Assembly: GCA_002104905.1 (NCBI GenBank)
Contig: MCFE01000066.1
Span: 62,001 to 126,000 of the forward strand
Reading direction: 5' to 3'
DNA: 64,000 nt
From: Basidiobolus meristosporus CBS 931.73
Taxonomy: Eukaryota; Basidiobolomycota; Basidiobolomycetes; Basidiobolales; Basidiobolaceae
Under the pieces are notes generated by a model that did no database searches, was not told the origin of the DNA, and was given only the letters and a program-made list of their open reading frames with translations. Position numbers and translations under genes: made by a program. Shown piece after piece: positions 1 through 11,959 of this stretch. The stretch's first letter is position 1, and every line of letters starts with the position of its first letter.

Positions 1-310
1 TCTAGTTATACCCTGCTTTCCATGCCTGCTTGAGCCCATACAACAATTTTGTAAGTTTGCACACTGTATATGGGCTTTTGGGATTGGTTAATACTTCTGG
101 TTGCTCAATATACATAGTTTCTTGCCAATCCCCATTTAGAGCAGCTGTATTGACATCCATTTGGTGTAGATCTAGACTGTACACAGCAACTAGAGCTTGA
201 GCTATCCTAATGGAGTTAAATTTGGCCACCAAAGTAAATGTTTCCTTAAAGTTTAGTCCCTGTATCTGAAAGATTCTAATGCAAGCCAAGTTGATGCGGA
301 TATTCAACAT
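1..310 (-). pseudogene. Ty1/copia reverse transcriptase fragment
   Basis: The minus strand encodes about 100 residues matching the N-terminal half of a copia reverse transcriptase: a FKETFTLVAKFNSI stretch, then LDLHQMDV, then LLYGLKQAW. These motifs occur in the same order in the copia copies at 5640-5880 and 20600-20900 of this window. The fragment is cut by the window edge on its C-terminal side and diverges from its relatives before the expected KARLVAKG segment. Several conserved residues are replaced (AALNGD instead of AFLNGD), so it is a decayed relic. The rest of its parent element lies outside the window or is lost. Confidence 0.85.
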
Positions 311-707
311 AGCTCCATTATATTATGATAATAAGTATCATAGCATCTAAACATATATCATGTAGTATGTCCCTAATTGATTTGGACTCCTGAATGGGAT
401 TATGCAGTTTCTCAAAGTTTCTTCCTTTTGCACATTTCATAATTTGAACCTTGTACAACATGACCTCCTTGGCATATGGCCTTCTTCTTCTCTTAGTGTC
501 TTCTTCAAAGGTAAAGGCCTCTCTCCCCTTAGTAGCATATCCCGTATAGTAGTTCTTTGCAATAGCACTACTCTTCTGTCTTTTGTAACTTCAGGTAGAG
601 AAGGCAGTCTTTATTCAAAATAAAGTGCCAGCTTTAAAGTAAAGTAGATACCCAAGATAGAGCAAGCTCAGCACCAATAACCTGCTAAAATAAAAGATAT
701 TTATATT
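311..707. other. unresolved intergenic stretch
   Basis: I see no recognisable gene or transposon domain in these roughly 400 bases. Short open frames exist on both strands but lack known motifs and are not repeated elsewhere in the window. It may be a decayed part of the neighbouring copia fragment. The last three bases (ATT, 705-707) are the left flank of the MITE that follows. Confidence 0.4.
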
Positions 708-1440
708 AGACTTGGTTTGTTACATAGTGCCACATTGAGCTATAAGTGCCAAATAATGCCCTAGTGGGCCACAGAGGCCAACTAGACCTATACTTGGCCA
801 CAGAGTGTGAAGCATAGTTTGGCATATTTGTGCAAAGCAGCTCCTGTGCTTCACCTAGTGTCTTGGAGAAAATATGTTTTTTGCCCTTTTATTTTGGATC
901 AATGTTGTGCATAATGTGTAGGAGTACTGAAGAACAGAAGATAAGCATTTGTTATCCACTACCCATGTCACTCTGAATCTAGCTCCAGAGGTTTGCAACA
1001 TGTCACAAAATTGCATTGCACTTTCTTGGTCTGCTGGTACTACTTGGTGCCATTAGTGTATTGTATAGGTCATAATTTAGGGCCAATATTTAAATGGAAT
1101 GGCAGCTACTACCAGTGGACCAAGACAGTGCCATACATTTTTGTGAAATGTTATAAGCCTCTGGAGCTAGATTCAGAGTACCACTTGTATTGGGGACCAA
1201 ATGCATATCTTCAATCCTTCTGTGCTCTTACACATCATGCACAACATTGATCCCAAAAAAAAAGGTCAATAAACTGGATTCTCTCCAGCACAGTAGGTGA
1301 AACACAGGAGCTGCTTTGCAGAAAAATGCAAAACTATATTTCACACTCCATTGCTAAATATAAATCTGCAGTGCCTCTCTAGCACACAATGGCACTATTT
1401 GGCACTCATGGCTCAATGTGGCACTGTCCAATGAAACAAG
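708..1440. mobile_element. Harbinger-type MITE copy 1 (palindromic, ~733 bp)
   Basis: This non-coding element is a long imperfect palindrome. The left end reads AGACTTGGTTTGTTACATAG, a mutated form of the AGACTTGTTCC terminus shared with the MITEs at 41679 and 58913 and with the Harbinger element at 53152. The arms carry repeated AGTGCC/GGCACT motifs and a conserved block with 'gtgaaacacagg'. The right end has lost the final TCT, and its outer flank is Tnp2 transposase sequence, while the left flank is unrelated. No matching target duplication is visible, so this copy is end-damaged or rearranged. It replaces the first ~10 codons of Tnp2 copy T1. Confidence 0.85.
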
Positions 1441-2665
1441 AGAAAAAAGACCATGTGGTTATTGTAGCAAGCCTCTCTGCCATTAAGCATGCAGACAGCA
1501 TAGGAAGTATTACAAGGATCATGGTCAATGTTTTGCCACACAAGTCATGCTTGACCATTCATCAGTCACTACTGTACCAACAATATCTTGCCAGCCACTT
1601 GATACTTCTACAGCAGCATCTGGCCATACTTGTCACCTTGTGTAAACCTTAAGAAAAAAACTAAGAAAAGGTCAGCAAAATACTATCATAATATCAGCCA
1701 AATTCCAGGTTTCTCAAAATTGCCAACTCTCCATATCTTTGTTGTTAGCTTATGAGCAGGCAAGCAAACAAGCCCTCCAGGAGGTGACTAGGCTAACTAG
1801 CATCCATGCCAAATTTGGTAATTAGGTGCTCATTACCTCTATCAAAAATTGCATATGAAATTTTGAGCCAAAAACACTAGCTGAATAATGCAAAATACCA
1901 TTTGAATACCAGCAGAATACCAGTTGAAAATAAGATGAACTCCAGGTCTGAGAGCTTACATAGGGATAATAAGTTTATAGAGTTTGTGATGCCTTTAGAC
2001 TCAACCCAGCACTATTAATATGGCTCACAGAGTGATAGACCTGAAGAAGCAGGCACATTGATGGATTGCAAGCCTATCTTCTCTAACAACAGTACCTTTT
2101 ATGAGCCCAGCAGAATTCCGTTATGCAATGAGACAACACCCATAAAAGAATACCAAGGATACTCTATGGAGTCAAGTGAGCCTGGTAATTGATCCACTGG
2201 TGAATGATGTGATGTTGTGGCTAGAGAAGTTGCGCATTTCCACTAATAGCAATAATGGGATCCTTGAGGATTTTCTACTACTTCTGGCCAAAGTCACCCC
2301 AGGATGCAACTTACCATGTACATGGTATAAATGCAAAACTCTCATATGGCTGACAACCTATGACCTAGAGACTGTGCTGATGCTAGCATGTGTTAACAGT
2401 TGTATGTCATTCACATCCAAAAATGCCACCATTGCAAGGTATCCAACTTGTCAGGTATCCACCACCATTGGGGCAAAATATTGTTCACACTGCGGCTATA
2501 TACCAGTAATACCCTGCATAGAGATACTCCTGCAATCCAACAAATATTGCAAAGCTATAAAGTACCTCATTCAGTATTGATCAAGTGCACATATATCAGG
2601 TATATATGATGGTAAACATTACAAACAGGCTAGAAGAAAGGGCTACTTTGAAAGTATGTATGACC
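1441..2665 (+). pseudogene. Tnp2-type transposase, N-terminal part (copy T1)
   Basis: The plus strand reads into a decayed Tnp2 (En/Spm-CACTA class) transposase. A basic zinc-finger-like start at 1441-1540 matches the CGYCGKPLSH...CRQHRKYYKDH segment of copies T2 and T8. A Ser/Pro-rich linker follows, then the conserved TYDLETVLMLACVNSCMSF block (around 2350-2410) and a Cys-rich stretch with TCQVSTTIGAKYCSHCG. Stops and frame breaks are frequent. The reading is interrupted at 2665 by copia C1 and resumes at 7350 after it, so the transposase gene is older than C1. Confidence 0.8.
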
Positions 2666-3034
2666 TGTTGAAATATTGGACTATTTGGTATCATTCAGCA
2701 GTTAAAAATTTACTTAACAATCCCAGACTAGTCTTAGTCACTGTAGGACTCATTTACTGCATTAACTTTGCCACTTTCTCCAGATATATGATCTTACGAT
2801 TATTCCCCTATAGTCAGGATCAAATTAGCACTATTACCAAATATTATGTACTAACCCTGAAACTGTTACAGAATGCTCCTGAATATTGAGAAACCCTCCT
2901 TACTTAGTGTTGCAGCTGTATTACTTCTACAAAGGTATAAATACTGAGCTTCTTTATGAATAAACAACAGTTCAACTATTATCACTATTTCTTGATAAGT
3001 TCCTTATATCCAAATCACTTCTTAAGTTGCAACA
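2666..3034 (+). repeat. 5' LTR of copia C1
   Basis: The 369-bp LTR starts TGTTG and ends CAACA. It contains a TATA-like GGTATAAATACTGAGC near 2933-2950, the likely transcription start region. It is the same family as the LTRs at 6981, 18560, 19174, 22953, 25358, 37383 and 42430. Confidence 0.93.
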
Positions 3035-3070
3035 GGTTATGAGCCCCAATTGCCTTAATCTATTCTAAAG

Positions 3071-6000
3071 ATGACTTCTACCAGCAAACAAAGCAATACC
3101 AACATCTTCCCTGTAAAGGAGAGGTTTGATGGGAAGAACTACAGACTTTGGAGAATCAAGATGCAGATCCACCTTGAGGAAAGAAAGCTTTGGAACATAG
3201 TAACAGGAAAGGAAGTTGAGCCCAAAGGAACAGCAGAATATGTGGAGAAGTTTCAAAAGAAGGAGAGAAAGGCCTTCAATGCCATATGCATCAATGTGTA
3301 AGACTCCTTCATTGACAAATCCATGCTTCAAATACTGCCAAAGCAGCATGGGAATCCTTAGAGAAGATCTTTAGAGCAAAGTGAGTATCAAGCAAGCTTT
3401 ATTTGAAGCTAAAGTTCTTCAACATGAGGAAGAATCCAGATGATGACATGCTACAACTCATACCAGAATGGAGACACTTGCAGAAGAACTTTACAGTATT
3501 AATGCTGGTGTAGATGATGAAGAAAAGATACTCTGTCTGCTTTGCAGCCTACCAGACAAGTATGAGCCACTCATACTTTCTTTTGAAAGCAGAGAAGACA
3601 ACTTGACTTTAGACTATGTCAAAGGAAGACTTCTCCATGAAGAACTCAGATGTAATGATCAAGCAGAGAAAATTGAAGATAATGCTTTATTCAGTTCAGA
3701 AAGGCATACAGAAAAGAAGGGAAAGCAACAAAACCAAAGAAAACCTGGCTGCTGCAACTACTGTAAGAAGCCAGGACACTAGGCAAGAGAATGCAAGAAG
3801 AAACAAGCAGACAAAAAACAGAAACTAGAGCAGGCAAACCATATAACTACTGATGAACAGGTATTTGTAACTGTACAAGAGAGTGCAAGTAACTAAAGTA
3901 ATGAATGGTATATTGACTCTGGAGCATCACAGCATATTTGTAGTATAATGGATTGGTTCAGCAACTTAAATACTATTCCTGTAAGAAAGGTTTATCTGGG
4001 AGATAACTCTGCATTGGAAGCTACCGCCAGTGGGTCTATACAACTAAATATGAGTGATAACTCAGGGGCAACAACAGCCAAACTGACTGACGTACTGTAT
4101 GTACCTGGAATAGCTAAGAACCTACTCTCAGTCAGTAAAGCAACTACTCAGGGACTGAAATTTGTTTTTACTAAGCTGAGCTGCTCAATATTGAGTGCTA
4201 ATGGACAAAAATTAGCTTTGGCAATCAGAGATCACAATATATACAAGTTACAATGCAAGATCATTGTACCTGAGTATGTCAACATTGCTGAAACTGATGA
4301 AACCAACTGGGAGACATGGCATAGGAGGCTAGGACAAATAGGGGAACAGAAAATGAGCCAATTGGTGAAAAATCAGCTTGTTTTGGGCCTAAAATACTAA
4401 ATTCCAAGCAAATTGAATGTTTGTAAGGGATGTTCATATGGCAAACAAGCTAGGCAACGTTTCAAGAGCTCAGAAGGCATCAATACCACCAAAATGTTGG
4501 CTATTGTACACTCAGACATATGTGGCCCCATGAGAACACTGTCCTTTGGAGCCAAGAGATACTTTATGATGTTTATTAATGACAAGACAAGATATACATG
4601 GGTGTACTTCCTAAAAACAAAGGATGAAGCTTTAGAGACGTTTAAGCACTTCAAGAACATGGCAGAAGCACAAACTGGGTGTAAATTGAAGGTACTACAA
4701 AGTGACATTGGAGGAGAATACTTGCCAAAGGAGTTTGCAAAATACTGCTTGTCTACTGGTATACTTCAACAGACCACAGTTCCTCATACTCCACAGCAAA
4801 ATGGAGTAGCAGAACGTGCAAATAGAACAATAGTAGAGATGGGAAGATCTATGCTACATGATAAGGGAATGGACTACAAGTTTTGGGCTGAATATGTTGC
4901 TACCGCTCTATACATCAAGAACAGAAGCCCAACAACAGCACTACGTGATTCTACACCCTTTGAAGCATATACAGGCAAAAAACCAGATCTCCAGCACCTC
5001 AGGATCTTTGGCAGTGATGTTTTTTATCACATCCCTGACAAAAAACGCTCAAAGTTGGAACCAAAGAGTAGGAAAGGGATCTTTCTTGGGTATTGTGAAG
5101 ATACTAAAGGGTATTGAGTGTATGATGGCAAAATTCAGAAGCTGATCAAGAGCAGGGACATTGTATATAAGGAGAATTCAGATCAGAAAGCCACGGAAAT
5201 CATTGGCCAGCTGCCTGATGAGGCAATCAACACAAATGAAGAAGAAACCTACCAAATCCAGCCAGAGATGGAAGATACTTCTACCAGTTCCAGATCAGAA
5301 CACATTGTCCCAGTTAGGAGATCTACCAGAATAAGAAATGCCCCTGGATCCTGGTGGCAGACATCCAATGATCATGAAGAAGCTTATCTTGCCTTATGTG
5401 CCAAACCTCAGAATCTGAAACAGGCAATGCAAGGTCCAGATGCTACTAAGTGGCAACAAGCCGTGCAGGAGGAGTACCAATCACTGATCAAGGCAAAAAC
5501 GTGGGAACTGGTAGATTTACCAAATGGGAGAAAGCCAATAGGATGTATATGGGCCTACAAGATCAAGATAACCTCAAATGGTGCTGTTGATAAGAACAAG
5601 GCTAGATTGGTGGCTAAGGGTTACTCCCATTTCCATGGACTAGACTTTAAGGAAACATATGCTCTGGTTGCCAGGTTTAACTCCATTGGGACAGTTCTAG
5701 CCCTGGCAGCTGTACACAGTCTAGATCTACACCAAATGGATGTCAAAACAGCCTTTCTAAATGGGAATTTGCAAGAAACTATATATATGGAGCAACCAGA
5801 AGGTTTTACCAATCCAAAAGGCTCCCATAAGGTGTGCAAACTTAGAAAACTGTTGTATGGGCTTAAGCAGACACCCAGAGCATGATATAACAAGATTGAC
5901 ACATATCTAGAGGAAATTGGGTTCTCTTGTAGCACTACAGATCACAGTATATATGTGAAACAGCTCAAAAAAGGTGTGATCATCCCAGTTCTTTATGTGG

Positions 6001-6986
6001 ATGACCTAATTATAGCTACAAGTGATCAAGAGGTACTTAAACAGACAAAATCAGATCTCTTCAGCAAGTTTGAGATGAATGATCTTGGAAAATTGAGCTA
6101 TTTTCTTGGAATTGAAATCAAATTTGACATACCTACGCAGAAAATTGTGCTGAATCAGTCTAAGTACATCAGCAACATTCTTAGATGCTTCAAAATGGAA
6201 AATTGCAAACCTGCAGCAACCCCTAAGGACAATAACCTGAAATTAAGCAAATCTCAGTCAGTTATAGATGAAAACAGCTCAAATATGGACCAAAACTTTC
6301 ACTATCAATCAATGGTTGGTAGCCTCATATACCTGATGGTGTCTACACGTCCAGATATTGCAGTAGCAGTTGGAATAGTCAGTCAATTCATGCAGAATTA
6401 TGGATCAGATCAAATTGCAGCAGTTAAGCGGATTTTCAGATATCTACAAGGTACCATAAATAAGGTACTGGAATACTCTGGAGCAGCTAATAGGCAAAAA
6501 TTTGATGGTTATAGTGATTCAGATTGGGGTAGGGATCTGATTGACAGATGCTCTACCACAGGCTATGTATTTCTTTATGCTGGTGCAGCTATTACTTGGA
6601 ATTGCAAGAAACAACCAACTGTGGCACTATCTACAACTGAAGCCAACTATATGGCTGCATGTCAAGCAACTAAGGAGGCTATATGGCTACAAAAACTATT
6701 CATAGACTTAGGTTTCAATTCAGGTGAACAAACATGTATTTACAAGGGTAATCAAAGTTGTATTTCATTAGCTAGAAATCCTACTAATCATGCCAGAACT
6801 AAGCACATTCATATACAGCATTACTTTGTGAGGGAAGCTGTAGAAAATAACTTAGTAGAGCTGGTTTACTGCCCAACTGACAAAATGGTGGCAGACATAT
6901 TGACAAAACCACTAGCTAGGCCACAGTTTGAGATCCTTAGAGAGAAATTGGGATTAAGAAATTATTTAGTTGAGGGGGAGTGTTGA
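3071..6986 (+). pseudogene. copia gag-pol polyprotein of C1 (broken)
   Basis: The reading starts at an ATG (3071, MTSTSK...) 36 bases after the LTR. Domains in order are gag (3071-3720); a CCHC zinc knuckle (CNYCKKPGH at ~3750-3785, its Trp codon now TAG at 3780); a protease with YIDSGAS (~3910); the GAG-pre-integrase segment with WHRRLGQIG (~4317); an integrase with the Asp, Asp, Glu positions in HSDICGP, LQSDIGGEY and NGVAERAN (4510-4820); a reverse transcriptase (5560-6060, YVDD at ~5994); and RNase H (6490-6800, DSDWG). The protein ended a few codons inside the 3' LTR (stop 6984). Further stops lie at 3299, 4398, 5115 and 5883, and there is a frame change in gag before 3468. From 3468 onward one frame carries everything, interrupted only by nonsense codons. 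Confidence 0.92.
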
Positions 6987-7349
6987 AATATTGGACTATT
7001 TGGTTTCATTCAGCAGCTAAAAATTTACTTAACAATTCCAGACTAGTCTTAGTCACTGTAGGACTCATTTACTGCCTTAACTTTGCCACTTTCTCCAGAT
7101 ATATGATCTTATGATTATTCCCCTAGAGTCAGGATCAAATTAGCACTATTACCAAACATTATGTACTAACCCTGAAACTGTTACAGAATGCTCCTGAATA
7201 TTGAGAAACCCTCCTTACTTAGTGTTGCAGCTGTATTACCTCTACAAAGGTATAAATACTGAGCTTCTTTATGAGTAAACAACAGCTCAACTATTATCAC
7301 TATTTCTTGATATGTTCCTTATATCCAAATCACTTCTTAAATTGCAACA
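6981..7349 (+). repeat. 3' LTR of copia C1
   Basis: This 369-bp LTR has the same length and ends as the 5' LTR at 2666 and is preceded by the polypurine tract GAGGGGGAG. The final six bases of the pol reading frame lie inside it. Confidence 0.93.
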
Positions 7350-8206
7350 TGACAATGCCTGTGCCTTGGCACTTGATGGATTCTTATTAAACAAGTACTC
7401 TACCACCAAATCCTGCTGGCCACTAATACTCATCAACTTGAATTTGCTGCCTATCCTACAGTATCAGAGCAGAAATGTGATGGAAGTCTCACTGGTATCT
7501 GGTCCTATATAACTGTCCAACCTGGATAGCTACCTGTATCCATTGTTGAATGAATTTTTTATGCTTTCCATCAGGAAGCATTAAATTGCTGTCATATAGA
7601 AGCACATATTATTGTCTGCATTGGAGATACCCCAGCCTTTGGCAAGACAGCCAGCTCTTCTAGCCACAATAGCTGGTATTGCTATAAAATGTGTGAGATC
7701 CAGGGGACTTAATTTATAGTTCACATACATTACTATTACCTGCACACCAACACTAAGAACATCATCTTTTCACAGAGGGAATGTACTGAAGTCAGCATGC
7801 AATTGCAGCAAAGTAGGCAAGCTATAAGCCATTGGCCAGAATATAGAATTAATTTGAAGCTGGAGACACTTAAGATAGAGGGTATCTGTTGGAGCAAAAG
7901 CTTTCCACTGAGATCAATGCAGTTGCTTTTCAAAAATATTCCTATACTGTTGACCTAGTTGTGCATTGAGCATTTTAGGCTAAATGAGCTCATTGAGATA
8001 CTGGAGAAATTTGAAAGAATTGGCAGAATATTACAGAGTATCTGCTATCCTTTGTACTTCTCACCAGCTCCAATCAACATTCATACACATATGTAGCAAT
8101 ACAAGTGAAAGTACTGGATGAGCTGGATATGAACTTGTTCCAGTGGCCTTCTGAAGTCATTTCTACCAAGAGTACATTGGAAGCATTGGGAGTCATATGT
8201 GGACAT
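7350..8206 (+). pseudogene. Tnp2-type transposase, central part (copy T1, continued)
   Basis: The Tnp2 reading resumes directly after C1. LALDGFLLNKYST and CWPLILINLNLLP (7360-7450) correspond to the conserved Tnp2 core, whose Asp in LDGF is a likely catalytic-core position. VSLVSGP and the LDSYLYPLLNEF-type segment follow (7490-7560), then the HTH-like 'FPQRECTEVSMQLQQS' region and the LxMEHFRLNEL-type segment up to 8206. The gene is cut here by a solo LTR. Many frameshifts and stops make it non-functional. Confidence 0.8.
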
Positions 8207-8903
8207 TGTTGTATCCAAGAGAAAGTGTAATAAAACTCTTGAATGGTTTAACTGAACCAAAGGGGCAATTAAGTGCAGAATCTTAGAATTGTCAGAGAGT
8301 GGCGGAAATATTAGCAGAAAGATTGTGATCTAATATTGGTCTTGGATATAGCTGGGTTGGCTATAAAGACAATGATATTTGTTAGCTAGGCAGGCTAGGC
8401 TTGGTGTTCTTTGGAGTGCTAGATATACTAGGCTTGGATAGAAACTAGAACGGAATTGTTGGATTCTTATTTTTCCTGAGACAGAATCTTAATTTTGTTG
8501 AGATACACACTAAACCAGAAGGTTCAGTAAGCTTTATTTATACTTTTCTGATCAAGTTGAATTAGTAAGCGCCAAGGGACTGGATTGATTGAAGTCAATT
8601 TGGATGTTCATAGGTGCATAAGATAAATGATAATTACATCATCAATCAACCGATGTCTTGGCAACTGCACAGTGGTTGGATAGATCTCAGATGACTAATC
8701 ACCTGGGAAGGCTTGGCAGATAAGTTGATAACGTAATGACCATTTGAAAATAGATCAGGTGTGATAGCTAAGAATAGATTCTGAGGTGGGATAAAATAAA
8801 CTGTAACTGGGATTTGTTATGTTTGGGTTAGGGAAAAGCAGTTAGGGTACTAGATTTTCAAACGGAGTAAAATTGGCTAAGTTTTAAATGTTGATGCACA
8901 ACA
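8207..8903. mobile_element. solo LTR (697 bp) in Tnp2 copy T1
   Basis: The sequence starts TGTTGTATCC and ends GCACAACA, a TG...CA LTR-type pair, and is bounded by a perfect 5-bp direct repeat GACAT (8202-8206 and 8904-8908). Removing it and one GACAT restores the Tnp2 sequence 'gtggacattgtaggaa' seen intact at the T8 copy near 60270 on the minus strand. No internal coding region remains, so this is a solo LTR left by LTR-LTR recombination. Its parent family is not otherwise present in the window. Confidence 0.85.
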
Positions 8904-9076
8904 GACATTGTAGGAATGTTTATTCAGAAGCAAATAACCAACGCCAACTTAGGAAAACTCTACCAAGGTATGCCAGGTTTCTCTGGGTCACAAGCCAACT
9001 TATAAACCATTTAATACAGAATTTGCACAAACAAGAGCCAGAACGCACCTATAATGGGGACTAGAATCCAGCACCT
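8904..9076 (+). pseudogene. Tnp2 transposase, C-terminal scraps (copy T1, end)
   Basis: The first ~45 bases continue the Tnp2 coding sequence after the solo LTR. An internal deletion then joins them to the downstream 'ctctaccaaggtatgcc' segment, which in copy T7 lies near 52500. Similarity to Tnp2 ends at about 9076, where gypsy integrase sequence begins. The junction is abrupt, so T1 has been truncated by rearrangement. Confidence 0.75.
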
Positions 9077-10392
9077 GGATTTAATACATAAGCAACACAA
9101 TGGATAGTAGAAGTTAACCATGCCACTAAATGGCTGGTAGCTAAAGCATTAGCAGTAGCATGTGAACAAGTAGTTGCAAGTTTCATCTACCATGAGATTC
9201 TTATGAAGTTTGGATGCCCTGTAGAGATATTATCCAATAAAGGAGCAAACTTTATGGCAAAGACATTGAAAGCTTACTTGGAAACGCAGCAGATCAAACA
9301 CTTGAAAACCTCAGTGTATCACCTTAGAGCTAATGGAGTCACTGAGTAGCTTAATGGATTAATTAAAAATGCTGACCAAGTATGCAAATGGAGCTGTCAG
9401 TAGATGGGATGAGTATACAGACCAAGCACCTTTTGCATGCAGAGTTAGAGTAAACAACACCACCCAACAATGACAATTTACTAAGTTTATGGATGTGAAC
9501 CAAGATTTACAGGAGATCTCACACAACCAAAGCTTACAGAGGCCTTAGAGATGAGCTCAGTTCACCCATTGGACATCAGCAGCTGCAACAAAGATTTCAA
9601 GAGGCACAGGCCAAAGTATCTCAAAGTGCAGAAAAGATGAAGCAGAAACTTGATAAGACTATATCACCAGAAGCATTGACAGCTCAGAACTTTGTGTTGC
9701 TGAGGAACAACACTTGTACAAAGTTTGAGCCACAACAAACAGGACCTTTTAAGATCATCAGACAGTGTCCATTTGCAACTTACCAACTAGTGGACAAACA
9801 AGGGAATATCCAGCAAAATTTAGCTCATAGACAGACTCAAGCTTGCAAGACTTGCCAACAGTACTGATCATCAAAATATTGGTATTACAAGAAAAGAGAT
9901 TCTGGAGAACCCTATCAACCTTTGTAGCGGAGAACATTAAGATCTACTGATTGAATGTCCAACTATTCTTCTGCTGTTGTCAGCAGTGGGGTTTGGTTGG
10001 GAACTAGATAGCTTTGCTTTATTTTGTTATGATCCGCCACTTGAATGTTTAAGTTAGATCAGCTTTAAGTCAAGTCAATTAGTTATATGTTTAACCTATC
10101 AGAATATCAGTGTTATTTATCAGATTGGTAGCATTAGTCAGCAGATGAATCAGCAGATTCTTACTGCACAGGATTAGATGTATTTAGTAGGATCTTATTG
10201 GGTGATGATGATGCAATCAAATGAGTCATCAGCCACAGCCTATATTAGAAAATATAATTAGGCAGCAATTGATCTGGCAAAAATGTATATAAGCAGCTGC
10301 TTGAACCCCAGTAAAAATCAGTTCAATTTAGTGAGTACAATGCTAGCTGAATTCCCTCTTCCTCCACCACACATATATCAAGACTTGTTACA
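9077..10392 (+). mobile_element. Ty3/gypsy remnant G2: integrase end plus 3' LTR
   Basis: The plus strand carries the C-terminal end of a gypsy polyprotein closely related to G1: NHATKWLVAKAL (9118), the integrase core segment CPVEILSNKGANFM (9220) and HLRANGVTE (9320), then the GPF/Y-type motif TGPFKII (9740) with ATYQLVDKQGN. A 368-bp LTR follows at 10025-10392 (TGTTATGATCCGCC ... CTTGTTACA). Everything upstream of the integrase is missing. Stops and frame breaks are frequent; the longest intact piece is 76 codons at 9637-9867. Confidence 0.88.
10025..10392 (+). repeat. 3' LTR of gypsy remnant G2
   Basis: This 368-bp LTR is the reverse-complement family match of the G1 LTRs at 25780 and 30351. 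It has diverged visibly from them, marking G2 as an older copy. Confidence 0.85.
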
Positions 10393-11950
10393 CACACATG
10401 CTCTTGAGACCTTCCTGACCCTGTTCTATATGTCTTTAGCTACATTTACCTCAATGTTAGGAACAAATTGCTAATTCAAAGGTCAAGAGCAGAAACTGCC
10501 AAGAATGCCTGAAAGGCATTCAACAGTATGTCCCAGTTGTGTTCAGGTACTGAGAGAATGTATCCTAGATAAATATACTCTCTACTAGCATGCTGACCAA
10601 AAATGAAATGAAAATTTAATATCAGAGTTATTTAGCTGGTTGCTGAAAGTGGAATCTATGGGCATACCTGCTACTGATGAAGGTGTGATAGGTGCCATCC
10701 TGAATAGCTTGACAAAGCAATCTCAGAGCCATGTTTGAGACCCAGTGTCCAGATTTAAAGATTTGGCCTTCATTGTCTATACAGAAGGTTTTAAGAAAGT
10801 CAAGTGCCAATGATTAGAAAAAAGAAAAATCTTTAACACATGATGATGAATAATAAAGGAGTTACTCAGTACCCTATAAAGCAACAGCAACCTGTTTAGC
10901 AGCTACTGCACAAGCAAGGGACACACATCAGACTGATGCCTCAAAAGGGATACAATCAGCAGATAATACCTGAGTATGGAAATGTTGAAGAAGCTGAGAG
11001 CAGACTATTTATGTCTGCACCAAATATGGCTACATAAAAGGACCCTTAAATATGATGTATATACCCTGGACTGTTGCAAAACTTGACAAACCAAAAGAAT
11101 CTTTTCTCTAATTATCAAGAAATTACATTTAAAAAGGTTTTCATGGAAAAGGATAGAGCAATTGATGCAGTTAAAGTAAGAACCATTGTAGTGCACCTGG
11201 GAAACAGAGCAGGAAGCTACACACTTACCTTCAAAGAAGTACTGCAGGTACCAGAAATAGCTAAGAACCTACTATCTGTATATAGAGCCGCATACAAAGT
11301 ACTTAATTAAAGTTCTGATGATTCTGGATGCAGGACTACTGTTAAGGATGTTGCTCATTTTTCTTTGGATTTTAGAGATCAAAATCTGCATAGGTAGACT
11401 TTATATTTCATCATATCTGGAAGCTAATATAACTAACTCAACTAACTCAAATGAGGAAACATTAGTTCTTTGGCACAGGCAATTTATGCACATCAATTTG
11501 GGCTTTTTGTACTAAATTATCAAGGATCAGTTTGTTTACCAATCAAAAGTTAACACCCAGCAAAGAGCCTCCATTTATGAGAAACAAACCAGAAAACAAT
11601 TTACAAGCTTTAGGGTAATCAAAGCTAGGAAGAAGCCTAATCTAACTCACTAAAATCTGTCTGATTCTATGTAGCATTGATCCTTAGGCAAGATGAAGTA
11701 TTGGATCACTTTTGTTGGCAAGTACACAAAATGCATGTTGGTCGACTTCCCAGAAAAAAAGGTAGAAGCTCTCTCTAAGCTTAGGAAGCTCAAAGTTATG
11801 GTGAAAAAAGAAACTGGTAAAAATTAAGAAAATATGTTCCAAAAAAGGTGGAGAATATATTGCAATACCCAGCATCTACACGCCAACATGATTAGTGACA
11901 CATCTGCTTGTTTTAGATGCAGATTTATAACCTAATTTAATACTTTCTTA
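10393..11950 (+). pseudogene. second-family copia gag-integrase fragment
   Basis: This stretch differs from C1-C4 but has copia order. The gag-like plus-strand segment near 10620-10800 has WLLKVESMGIPATDE and then VIGAILNSL. A protease/pre-integrase segment follows at 11060-11290, with FKEVLQVPEIAKNLLSVYRA; this matches DVLYVPGIAKNLLSVSKA of C1 and defines the class. Near 11460 LVLWHRQFMHIN corresponds to the WHRRLGHIG pre-integrase motif. Sequence around 11690-11780 (KMKYWITFVGKYTKCMLV) fits the start of the integrase core. Reverse transcriptase is absent. It is heavily decayed, and the right boundary near 11950 is approximate. Confidence 0.7.
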
Positions 11951-11959
11951 AAGCATCTC

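Larger units (their letters stand above)
2666..7349 (+). mobile_element. Ty1/copia retrotransposon C1, full length but inactivated
   Basis: This is a complete copia element of 4,684 bp with two 369-bp LTRs (TGTTGAAATATTGG ... TTGCAACA), a primer-binding-type sequence just inside the left LTR (GGTTATGAGCCCC), one gag-pol reading region and a purine-rich tract (GAGGGGGAG) before the right LTR. It is flanked by TGACC (2661-2665) and TGACA (7350-7354), a 5-bp target duplication with one substitution. The flanks join into a continuous Tnp2 transposase reading, which confirms the boundaries. The two LTRs differ at about a dozen positions by my count, so this insertion is older than C4 or G1. Confidence 0.93.

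Noticed and set aside
993-1250. 85-codon open frame
   Set aside because: It lies wholly inside palindromic MITE copy 1 and is not conserved in the other two copies, so it is chance.
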